A stretch of DNA of 64,000 nucleotides from Farysia itapuensis (Eukaryota > Basidiomycota > Ustilaginomycetes > Ustilaginales > Ustilaginaceae): NCBI GenBank assembly GCA_023212645.1, contig JALBYC010000037.1, positions 33,808 through 97,807 on the forward strand, in the 5' to 3' direction. The notes under the pieces were generated by a model. It worked only from the letters and a program-made list of their open reading frames with translations. It searched no databases and was not told the DNA's origin. This document shows, one piece after another, positions 52,901 through 61,036 of this stretch. The translations under genes and the position numbers were made by a program. Position 1 is the stretch's first letter. The number at the start of each line of letters is the position of its first letter.

Positions 52901-55759
52901 TCAATCGCCGAGCTCGCGCTCGAGCAGTCTCTGAAGTGTGCTTTGCTTCCATGAACTTTTCTGCTCGTGCAGAGTTTCGAAGATAATGTCTTCCTTGAGT
53001 CCGTACTGCTCGTAGATGTAGTCTTTAGGGTATACGTCGGCTTCAGACATGCCAAAGTGGTTTACGTGCGGGTCAGAAGGGGTGTGTGGCAGGGGTGGTG
53101 ATGCATGTCTCTCCATTTCGGCGCTGATGCTGGCAGCCGTAGTTGTGGGTGACCTTAGGCCATGAGAAGAAAAAGATGCCCTGCTCGGACGTCTTGGTGA
53201 CGTGGGAACATGAAGCCTTAGCTCACCTGTCGGCTCCTTTTCACGCCGCCAAATGTGCAGCGCTGCCTTGTTAGTGCCTCGCAAAATGGACTCAAGCTCT
53301 TCCTGTTCAGGAACGTACAAACGCGACTCGAGCGTCTGTACCAGCGCCAGACAAGTGCGGTAAATTAAGGAGTCTGTCTCGTCAAGTAGAATGACATCCC
53401 ACAGTCGCATGACTGTGTCCACATCCAGATGCCTGCCGAATAATTGCCCGACCCAGTCTCGTAGTACCACCCGATAGAGCTTGACATTGCGCGCTAGCAA
53501 ATTGGCATACACTTTGGGCATTTTATCCGCCAGCAGCGTTTCCAATACACGCTCGAATCCACGAATTGACTTTTCTTTCGGTGCCAGATTGTAGGCGCTG
53601 CCTCGATGAGACTTGTTGTCAGGCTTCTTCGAGGCTTGCGGTTGATCTGGCAGATGAGTAGGCAGTAGTGAGTAGAGAGCTTTCAGCCATGCTTTAGAGT
53701 GAATCAGATTGAGCAAAGAGATAAACGCTGTCGTAGCGGGCAAATTGATAAGCAGAATCGCTGCAAGTACCGCCAGGCCACGTTGGTATATCTCAATCCC
53801 GCGCTGAGAGTATATGTCTTCGGCTGTAACCTGAGACTTGTTACCGTTCTGCGGGTCTAGACCCGGAAGGGGTGCGGTCTTTGGTCGTGGGCTGGTGCTC
53901 TGCACTTTCGAGGCAGTCATGTCTGCATCTCCAGCCGCATCCAAATCTTGTACCTGCTCCATACGGATTAACACAAAGGCTCTGCAAATTAGGACAAGAT
54001 CGGCGTGCAGCGGACCGGACTCCTGGAAGAGCTTCAGACTGGGTAAAGCAACTTGAACATCCTCATCAATTGCGTCAAGGGTGTTTGGAGGAATAACGTT
54101 TTCCAGAGTATTACCGTTTGAGTTGGCACGTTTGATGGTCTGATCAAGCAAGTTACGAGGCAGCATGAGTGGATTACCAATGGCCAAAGCCCAGACTCGG
54201 CCTCTGATGCTGGGTGGCGCGCCTCTCCACCAAAGCTCGGCCAGAGCATCATCTTTTCGGGCCCGCGTCCAAGACGGCAAGATTTCCTTTTCCCACTGAC
54301 CCAGAGCCTGACGTTGTTCATCCTGCTTGCGCCGTCTTCGTTCCGACTCTTCCTCTTGACGCTTCTTCTCCTGTTCTTTCGCAGAAACCATCATCTTTTC
54401 AAAATCGATTCGGTGCTTGATCTCCTCTGCCTTGGATTTTGCGGGCAACGTGGTCATTCGTGTGCGTGATTCCAAGGACTCAGATGCTGCGGCTGAACCA
54501 GACTTGGCAGTTTTGTCGGCTTTGTCCGATAAACCTGGGCTTGCTGTGTTTACTGTCTTCTCGTCATTGGAATTTGCCAAAGTTGCAGCTTTTGGCTGTC
54601 CTTCAGAAGGTATGTAAGAGACGTGCCGGTTGGTGTCAGCAATCGATTCTGCCGTGGACAATTTGGTGCACTCAGACCGCTCTGATTGTGGTAGATCGAC
54701 TGGTGCGGAGAGAGTGCGTGGACTGACGGGAATAGTTTGGGCGATACTGAAGTTGCCATCCTCATCGCCAGCGACGAGAATAGGTGCTGGACGGAAAGAC
54801 TGGGCAGTTTGTGATGGTCCGGACATGGACCGTTGCTCGTCGGACGTGCGTTCGGTGACGTTGTTCGAGACAGAAGCTCTACGAGAGGTGCTGCCGGACT
54901 CTAGTCCAGGACTGGGTGCTCTGCTCGATGATCTGCTACTTCGTCCTCGATACTTGCCCTCGACGGGCTTACGGTCGCCTGACAGAGAGCTGTTGGAGGC
55001 AAATCGACTCTTGGAGCCCCTACGACCAAGCCCGGCCCTTTGCTCATATTTTGAAGAATCAGATTCGTCTACACGCAGAGAATCTGATGCGTTCGATTGA
55101 TACGATTCCGACCGCGTTAGATGCGCAAGGCTGTGATCAGTCTCATATGTTGGCGACTTTGGCGGAGCCTGATTGGAGAAACTATCTGTCCTGATCTGTT
55201 CCGCCGATTTTAGCGAGCCAGACAAGGGGTGATGCGGATCAAGAGTCCCCGACTCTGCGAGCGCGATGTCAACAAAAGTCAGGTCAGCTCGGTCCAAGTA
55301 CTGGGAACGAGACGGCTCACGGGACAAGACATAGGAAGAGCTGGCAAGGGACATATCATGAGCACCAAGTGATATGTCGGTCTCTTCGTCTATCGTTGCT
55401 TGAAGAGATCGTTGCTGCGATGTGCCTATTTCACCGCCTTCGCCTAATTCGTATTTTTGAGGTGGTAAGGAGTCGTTGCGTCTGTGCAGCTGCAGGGCGT
55501 CTGCACGAGTGGAAATATCGCCATCTGCATCCTCTTCAGTTTCCGAGCGATCAATCTTTGAGTTCATGTCAGCAGATCCGATGCTCTGTGGTGTGGCAAC
55601 AGGTTGGGCTGATATAGAATTGTTTGCTGCGTCCGAACTTGCCACGTCGGTATCTGTGTCGTCGGAATGTGTCAAGATCTCGCCATCAGATGGTAAATTC
55701 TGTGGCAAATCCGACAAGCTTGGATCCTCTATCGCTTCATCTGGCTCTGTCTGGGACAT
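52901..55759 (-). CDS. TBC (Rab-GAP-like) domain protein with degenerate catalytic fingers
   Basis: Intronless. From the ATG at 55759 it encodes 952 residues starting MSQTEPDEAIED. An in-frame ATG at 56032 would add 91 residues that look like a translated leader (it crosses a G8 tract). The first ~430 residues are Ser-rich and disordered, followed by a charged coiled coil (MMVSAKEQEKKRQEEE...). The TBC domain runs from about 505 to 800: LWWRGAPPSIRGRVWALAIGNPL, ..LFQESGPLHADL, ..LPKVY-like KMPKVYANLL, and RLWDVILLDETDSLIYR. The usual arginine-finger motif (D-I-x-R-T-F-P) reads DVQVALP, with Val570 at the Arg site. The glutamine-finger motif (Y-x-Q-G-M) reads YQRGL, with Arg660 at the Gln site. 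Architecture resembles TBC1D12/14 or S. pombe Gyp51-like proteins. Likely a Rab-binding scaffold or an atypical GAP. Confidence 0.88.
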   Translation of the reverse strand: MSQTEPDEAIEDPSLSDLPQNLPSDGEILTHSDDTDTDVASSDAANNSISAQPVATPQSIGSADMNSKIDRSETEEDADGDISTRADALQLHRRNDSLPPQKYELGEGGEIGTSQQRSLQATIDEETDISLGAHDMSLASSSYVLSREPSRSQYLDRADLTFVDIALAESGTLDPHHPLSGSLKSAEQIRTDSFSNQAPPKSPTYETDHSLAHLTRSESYQSNASDSLRVDESDSSKYEQRAGLGRRGSKSRFASNSSLSGDRKPVEGKYRGRSSRSSSRAPSPGLESGSTSRRASVSNNVTERTSDEQRSMSGPSQTAQSFRPAPILVAGDEDGNFSIAQTIPVSPRTLSAPVDLPQSERSECTKLSTAESIADTNRHVSYIPSEGQPKAATLANSNDEKTVNTASPGLSDKADKTAKSGSAAASESLESRTRMTTLPAKSKAEEIKHRIDFEKMMVSAKEQEKKRQEEESERRRRKQDEQRQALGQWEKEILPSWTRARKDDALAELWWRGAPPSIRGRVWALAIGNPLMLPRNLLDQTIKRANSNGNTLENVIPPNTLDAIDEDVQVALPSLKLFQESGPLHADLVLICRAFVLIRMEQVQDLDAAGDADMTASKVQSTSPRPKTAPLPGLDPQNGNKSQVTAEDIYSQRGIEIYQRGLAVLAAILLINLPATTAFISLLNLIHSKAWLKALYSLLPTHLPDQPQASKKPDNKSHRGSAYNLAPKEKSIRGFERVLETLLADKMPKVYANLLARNVKLYRVVLRDWVGQLFGRHLDVDTVMRLWDVILLDETDSLIYRTCLALVQTLESRLYVPEQEELESILRGTNKAALHIWRREKEPTGELRLHVPTSPRRPSRASFSSHGLRSPTTTAASISAEMERHASPPLPHTPSDPHVNHFGMSEADVYPKDYIYEQYGLKEDIIFETLHEQKSSWKQSTLQRLLERELGD

Positions 55760-56317
55760 TGCGGGCCATGGACAATCGTTTGGTAGGCAAGGCCGTCGGT
55801 GTTGTTCAGCTGATTGCGTTGATTTACAAAGGGGGGGGTTTACTTCGATGGACTTCATGGCCCGATGGTTCGTTGGATCGATGCCGTCGATGGCCCGATG
55901 GACCTTTCCTTTTTGCTGGTCTAACAAACTGTCTGTCCAAATTCCCGGAGCTCGGATCGACGCGACGACGGTGTATGCCCCGCTCAGGCGCACCGACTTG
56001 GCGAGCAGACGCGTACAGGATATTGGTCGCATTGTCGCAAGTGTGCTCCGCTAATCGCATTCGCATTCATCCTGTTATCACAATCACGCTCAAAAGATCC
56101 ATCCAATCTCTTACTCACGCACCTTCCGCCAGACGTCCGCCAAGGTGCTTTCCAGAGTTATTGACGCGTTTTCCCCGCTCCGTAAGTATCAACGTTTGAT
56201 CAAAGCGAGGCAAGCATAGCGTAGCGTCAAGGTTTTGATTATTGAATTCATTTGGCTCTTTCCCGCCTCTCTTGCTTGTTCGTCACAGGTTCTAGAGAAC
56301 AAGCACGCGGCGACGGG
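55760..56317. promoter_or_regulatory. Divergent promoter, TBC / HP1-like, with 5'-leader intron
   Basis: Region between divergent starts. On the plus strand a consensus donor GTAAGT begins at 56182 and a TCACAG acceptor ends at 56288, enclosing a 107-bp candidate intron in the 5' leader of the HP1-like gene; no ATG occurs in the presumed leader exon upstream. A G8 tract at about 55829-55836 lies in the TBC leader. Confidence 0.5.
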
Positions 56318-57443
56318 ATGCCATCTTCCTCGAGCAGCGGAAAGTCGCCGGGAAAGGGTGCGAAGCCTGTCGCTTTGCCCCAATCCAGTCCACTCGGCCT
56401 GCGAGAGAGCGACGACGAAGGAGTCAACGCCGCTGCCTCGCCAACGCAGGAGGCAGCCCCTCCCGTCAACACCGACCCCCTTCCGAACTCGGAAGCTCGA
56501 CCACTCTCTCAAAGCCAAACATCCGAATTGGACAGCGATGAATTCGAGGTCGATTTCATCATCAAGCATCGCACGTCTGGAAGCAAGAAAAAGGTAAGTA
56601 GCCGGCATGCTCTGTTTAAGCCAGTTTGATGCAGTGTTGACTGTCTCACACTTTGCTCAGACAACGATGGAGTACTTTGTCAAGTGGAAAGGATACCCCG
56701 ACTCTGAAAACACGTGGGAACCAGAAGCCAACTTCCACGAAGCCCTGATTCGCGATTACTGGAGCAAGCAGCCAACCGACTTGCGACGCAAAAAGAAAAA
56801 TCGGCTGAGCAGCCTCCTTTCCAACCTCGCCGATGCCGATCAGGAGCAGTCAGTACAGGCAGAGGAGGTGTCTAGAGAGGTCAGTGAAGAGATCACCTCT
56901 ACGCCCAAAAGCAACGGAAAGCGCAAGAGTCAGCAGGATACAACACCGAAGAACGACCCCAAAACCAAATCACAGCAAGGCAGCTCTTCCAAAAAAGCCA
57001 AGAAAGCCAATAAGCGCGTCCGTCTTTCCCAGGGCGGGGCCTCTCAAGACGCCGACGGCGGTAGCCTGCATTCTGGCGAACCTGAGTGGCAGCCAAAGTC
57101 AACAAATTACGAAGCGGACATAAGACTGCAAATTGTCCAGAGCGTGAAGGAGAAGTTGCTACAACACTACAGGCAGCGTTTCCATAATTGGGACCTTCTT
57201 GTCACGCGGTGCGTCGACATGATGAAGGATGATAAAGTAGAAGGAGGCATCAAGTGTCTACTCGAATTTGGCGAACCTGACAAGTATGCCCGGGCTCTGC
57301 AAAACGTCGGTCTTGGAAAAGACGACGAGGAGTCGGGCCTCAATCCGCAGCTCTGGGTGGACAACAAGCTCGCCAACGCACGCTGCCCGCAGAAGATCAT
57401 TGAATTCTACGAGGCACACATCAGGTTCGCGGCCAGACCCTGA
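56318..57443 (+). CDS. HP1-like heterochromatin protein (chromodomain and chromoshadow domain)
   Basis: Two coding exons, 56318-56593 and 56661-57443, with a 67-bp intron (GTAAGT...GCTCAG) that falls inside the chromodomain. The product is 352 residues. The chromodomain is about 76-130: DEFEVDFIIKHRTSGSKKK joined to TTMEYFVKWKGY then PDSENTWEPE.N. It includes the aromatic cage residues Tyr, Trp and the late Trp of HP1 proteins that bind H3K9me. A Lys/Ser-rich hinge follows. The C-terminus ends N.RCPQKIIEFYEAHI.F, the last strand/helices of a chromoshadow domain, which should dimerise and bind partner proteins. It is therefore the Swi6/HP1 type rather than Eaf3/MRG15. Residues 1-70 are acidic/Ser-rich. 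Confidence 0.87.
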
Positions 57444-57598
57444 CCGTTGACGACCTTTTGTCGCCCAAGGCTCACATACCTGTTTGTCTCTCTCACTTTG
57501 TAACAACACGAGTCTCGGCATCTCTGTCAGCCATGGATCACAGACTAGAGTGAAAGGAAGCATTGTAGATTATCTCCGTTGCACGAGGGTAGAGATGC

Positions 57599-58053
57599 TT
57601 AGTTTCCGTAACGCTGGTCGTACATCTGCTCTGCCTGCTGCGTAGCATGACGCTTAGCCTTCTCTCTGTCGAGGAAGTCTAGACCCTTTGTCTCGAATAG
57701 CCTGCGATGATCAAGAATCAGGTCAGCTTGCGTGTGATTTGTGTGAGCGCTTTCTGCTTCAACTTACTTGTCGACCTCGGCACCGGCGATACCGGCGAGC
57801 ATCTCCTTGGCGAACTCGTGCTTGGGCTGTTCTCCGTTCCTCTCTTGGCGCTTCTCGTACTCGCGCATAGCAACAAAGCCGGCACCGAATCCGACAGCCT
57901 CGTGGGTGAACTTGGACTGGTGCTCCTGGGGGTCGCCGTTGTCTGTAGTGCGCAAAATATACGGTCAGAAAGACGGGCGCTGAAACCATGTGATGCTGAA
58001 TGCTACTTACAGACGAAGTCAGCAGCCTGCTCGTGGTTGTCAAATCCAAACAT
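57599..58053 (-). CDS. CipC-like small protein (DUF3759 family)
   Basis: Three exons: 58053-58011, 57942-57768 and 57701-57599. The introns are 68 and 66 bp with GTAAGT donors and ACAG/GCAG acceptors, giving 106 residues. It begins MFGFDNHEQAADFVY. The conserved core includes KFTHEAVGFGAGFVAMREYE, GEQPKHEFAKEMLAGIAGAEVDK and ETKGLDFLDREKAKRHA. This matches the fungal CipC family (first described as concanamycin-induced in Aspergillus), small soluble stress- or hyphae-associated proteins of unknown activity. All splice joins keep frame and fall in conserved residues. The gene's 3' end faces that of the HP1-like gene, 155 bp between stops. Confidence 0.9.
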
Positions 58054-58675
58054 TGAAAGGGAGATAGTATAATTATGAGGTGTTGTCTGAGAGGAAGGAA
58101 GGGAGAAGGGGTGTGACGAGTCTTATATACAGTCGGTGGAGAAAGCTTCGCGGAGCATGGACTGGACTGTGCGACAAGCGGTGCACGGCGCACCAGCCGA
58201 GGCAGACGGCGCAACTCACAGACTACTCTCAGTGCATGGGTGTTGTTGTGTTACTTGACACAAAAGAGAGCGGACGGGCCACCGCGAAGGAACACACACG
58301 TACGTCAACGTGAAAGACAAATCACTAGAGCACAGCCCGGACCTGCCCTCGAGCGAGCTCGCATGCTCCGATTGTGTGCCACCGCCTTGATTCCGATCGA
58401 GTCTGGAACATCAGTACAGTGTTCCCGTGCACGTTTGGGCCATGCACCAATACGTGAGCGGAAAGTAGCTTTTGACATTTTGCGGCCGCCGGCTTCCTGA
58501 ATTCCTGCCAAAATACACACAACACACAGCCACGCTTGCCGAGACGTGCCGTGGCTGGCCCATGCACCCTGATCCTTATATCGTACTATGAATCTATGAT
58601 CGCGAAACAAGTCTTACATCGGTCGATCTCTTCGTAATCGGGGCTGACGATACATCATACATTGACTGTCTGTCT
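58054..58675. other. Intergenic, promoter of the CipC-like gene
   Basis: About 620 bases between two minus-strand genes. The CipC side is the likely stress-inducible promoter. The only structure noticed is repeated GTGCA/GCATGGG words and palindromic GCGGCCGC at about 58482. No gene seen. Confidence 0.45.
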
Positions 58676-59263
58676 CTACTTCTTCTTGGCACCGCCGCTG
58701 CCGCCAGTCTGCGCCGCGACAGATCCAAGGGAGGCTTGCCACCACGTGACTGTCAGGAGCGACAAGACGCCGTGTGCAACACCGAGGATTGTCTCCACCC
58801 GGACGCCACGTTGCGCCAAGCTGTCTGGGAAACTGAACGGGACAAAAGGTTCTGCGTTGAGCAATACTGAGGACGCGACACCGTGGTACAACAGTAGCAG
58901 GATGGCAGCGGCACGCTTGCCAGGCAGGTAGTCCGGGAGACCGTACAGCAACAAACAAATGATCGAAAGTGACAGCGATAGCGTGCTGAACATCTGATGT
59001 GTAGCGAGGGAACATAGACAAGGGGTCAGCAAGCACGAATACAAAGCCTGTTGAGCAAGACGGCCATAACTTACCTTGATGACTGTAGCGAGAGTGTCGG
59101 TCATTTCATCCTTGAACGTCAAATGGTCGGTAAAGAAGAGACCCAGGAACGCCAGAGGACCTTCCAGAGCGGTGTGGAGAAGCCAGATGATGTTGAGGAC
59201 GGAGTAGCCGCTGACCTGACCGCCTCCCTGCTGAGGAGCGAATGCCGTCTGTGGATGCGCCAT
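58676..59263 (-). CDS. Four-helix integral membrane protein of unknown function
   Basis: Two exons, 59263-59075 and 58993-58676, with an 81-bp intron (GTAAGT donor, ATCAG acceptor), give 168 residues. Four hydrophobic segments are visible: about 20-42 (SVLNIIWLLHTALEGPLAFLGL), 64-81 (MFSTLSLSLSIICLLLYG), 88-105 (AAAILLLLYHGVASSVLL) and 129-148 (ILGVAHGVLSLLTVTWW). The N-terminus is short and polar. The C-terminus ends in GGAKKK, whose lysines might act as an ER-retrieval-like signal, although the classic KKxx spacing is not met. No catalytic motif is visible and I do not recognise the family. Confidence 0.8.
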   Translation of the reverse strand: MAHPQTAFAPQQGGGQVSGYSVLNIIWLLHTALEGPLAFLGLFFTDHLTFKDEMTDTLATVIKVSYGRLAQQALYSCLLTPCLCSLATHQMFSTLSLSLSIICLLLYGLPDYLPGKRAAAILLLLYHGVASSVLLNAEPFVPFSFPDSLAQRGVRVETILGVAHGVLSLLTVTWWQASLGSVAAQTGGSGGAKKK

Positions 59264-59477
59264 GCTGTCGAGATGGTGTTGGAAACATAGGTGTTGATCG
59301 CGCGACCGCATCTAATCACTGAAATTTGGATTCTCGGATATGTGTGGTCCGCTTTATCTTTCTGTCGGGTTTTCAGTGCGAATTAATTTGGTACATTTGA
59401 TTGTGTTTTTGTGACGCAACATGCACTGAAGAGTGTGAAGGGGCTTTCAAAGGCTGCAATCATCACAAAGAACTGAC

Positions 59478-60638
59478 TTACAACGTTGTCAGACGGCTGG
59501 ACACGGTACGAGAATTCCACAGCTCAGCGCCATCCTCGACCTGATAGTCAGGTAAGCCAAGCTGTTCAATGACGAGTGACGCCGAAACAGCGCCATGCAT
59601 TGCAGCCTGGACCAAATTGATTGGATCTGGCACACCGCTTTCGTACTCTGTCCGGATCAGATGGGCTGCAAATCCGCCCAGAAAGGCATTTCCCGCTCCA
59701 GTCACATCAACAACCTTGTCTGAGTGATGGTCAATTGCCATTGTGCTGCTGGAATGCCATGCTGGCACTCTGGTAAAGCCTGATCCAACTCTGCCCACAA
59801 TTGAGCCAAAAGGTCCGCTGCGAATACATATGATGGGACCAGGTTCTGCTAGCCCTTTGTCATCTCTGTGTAGCTCTGCCCAAAGTCGAGCAAACCCGGT
59901 AGCAAGCTTGTGTTCGATAAAGCTGCAAAGCTCGTTCTCCTTGTTCGTCGACGTTGCTTTTAATCTGGCTTCCAACTCTGGCGCAAAGCTAAGAAGGGAT
60001 GCTGCCTCCTCGTGATTTGGACTGAAAACGGCGACAGATCTGAGCGCCGTCATGCAATCTGGTAGATTCTCGGGGACGCAGGAGTCTGGTATGGGCTCGT
60101 AGATAATCTGAGGGAATGGCTGTCCATTCTCGTTACACCGAGAGCGCATGTCTTCAAAAGCTTCTAATGCCCGCTGTGGTGAGCAGATCAGATGTATCCA
60201 ATCAGGGAGACGGGGAGGAGTTGAGGGACTACATTGAAGTAAGTCTATCGGGTTAAGGCGTATCTTTGGCGAGAGATACTCGAATCCTCGTTGACCTCCC
60301 GAGTACAAATTGAGCGCTTTGGTGGTACCGTCCGGTCGCGTTCTGAAGTACCACATGGATCTGCGTGAAGTAGCGTCCGGTGTCTGATCGTAGCGATCGA
60401 GTGCCTGCTGGTGTTGCGGGTTCCAGTCAAAGCCTCTATCAACGATCATCTGTATCTGGCTTGGTTTGAGCCACATTCTTGCTCCAATCGCAAAGTAACA
60501 CCCTCCACCACCGATTTGCTCTTTCAGGCCTTTAGTTCCCAGATCGCGTCCGTCGATTGGATCAAGAAAGCGGAACGAGTCGATGATGAACATACCCATT
60601 GTGCCAAGGCGAATGCGCCCATCTTGCGCAGCTTTCAT
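59478..60638 (-). CDS. PfkB-family carbohydrate-kinase-like protein (Mak32-like)
   Basis: Intronless, 386 residues from the ATG at 60638, which places the first beta strand (RLGTMGMFIIDSF) at the N-terminus as in ribokinase-fold proteins. An open frame continues upstream with an ATG at 60842, but that part does not resemble the family. The N-terminal GGGGCYFAIGARM corresponds to the GG hinge. AVFSPNHEEAASLL is the 'sPN..E' strand, and DVTGAGNAFLGGFAAHL is the anion-hole signature. The normally invariant catalytic Asp of GAGD is Asn317 here. The overall pattern resembles yeast Mak32, a PfkB-like protein needed for stability of a dsRNA virus-like particle, whose biochemical activity is unclear. 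Sugar kinase activity is doubtful. Confidence 0.82.
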   Translation of the reverse strand: MKAAQDGRIRLGTMGMFIIDSFRFLDPIDGRDLGTKGLKEQIGGGGCYFAIGARMWLKPSQIQMIVDRGFDWNPQHQQALDRYDQTPDATSRRSMWYFRTRPDGTTKALNLYSGGQRGFEYLSPKIRLNPIDLLQCSPSTPPRLPDWIHLICSPQRALEAFEDMRSRCNENGQPFPQIIYEPIPDSCVPENLPDCMTALRSVAVFSPNHEEAASLLSFAPELEARLKATSTNKENELCSFIEHKLATGFARLWAELHRDDKGLAEPGPIICIRSGPFGSIVGRVGSGFTRVPAWHSSSTMAIDHHSDKVVDVTGAGNAFLGGFAAHLIRTEYESGVPDPINLVQAAMHGAVSASLVIEQLGLPDYQVEDGAELWNSRTVSSRLTTL

Positions 60639-61036
60639 AGCCCTCCAGCGGCAGCGCGGCAGCACTGCAGCACTATCTATATTGACTGTCAGATATGACT
60701 CCGCTTGGCCAAGGTGGAGGAGAAAGCATTCACGTGAGGTCCAAAATTCCAGGACGCGATAAAGTGTTGCTTTGACAACAGCCCCTATCTCGCTGCGCTT
60801 GCTTCCCTTAATACTTACTTTGTCTTTTGGGTGTTGTATCATCTGGGCTCGCTTTGCCAAGTCGAGCTTGTCGCTGAGAGTGAGACAGAAGCGTGCCAAC
60901 GACCGATCTCTGGCCGAAGCTGATGTGTGGATGGCGCAAGTGTTTCACTGTTCGGTCTATACACGCTCGATAATGTTGGTGAGACTTTGTGATTCGACAC
61001 TCCTTTCTTCCCGTCTACAACACATCATCCGTTAAC
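60639..61036. promoter_or_regulatory. Divergent promoter region, PfkB-like / SAM-domain protein
   Basis: About 400 bases between divergent starts with no further gene. The right end is a C/T-rich leader (CTCCTTTCTTCCCGTC) before the SAM-protein ATG. Confidence 0.45.

Noticed and set aside
56607..57443. Chromodomain protein as Eaf3/MRG15
   Set aside because: There is no MRG domain; the C-terminus is a chromoshadow type, so it is HP1-like.
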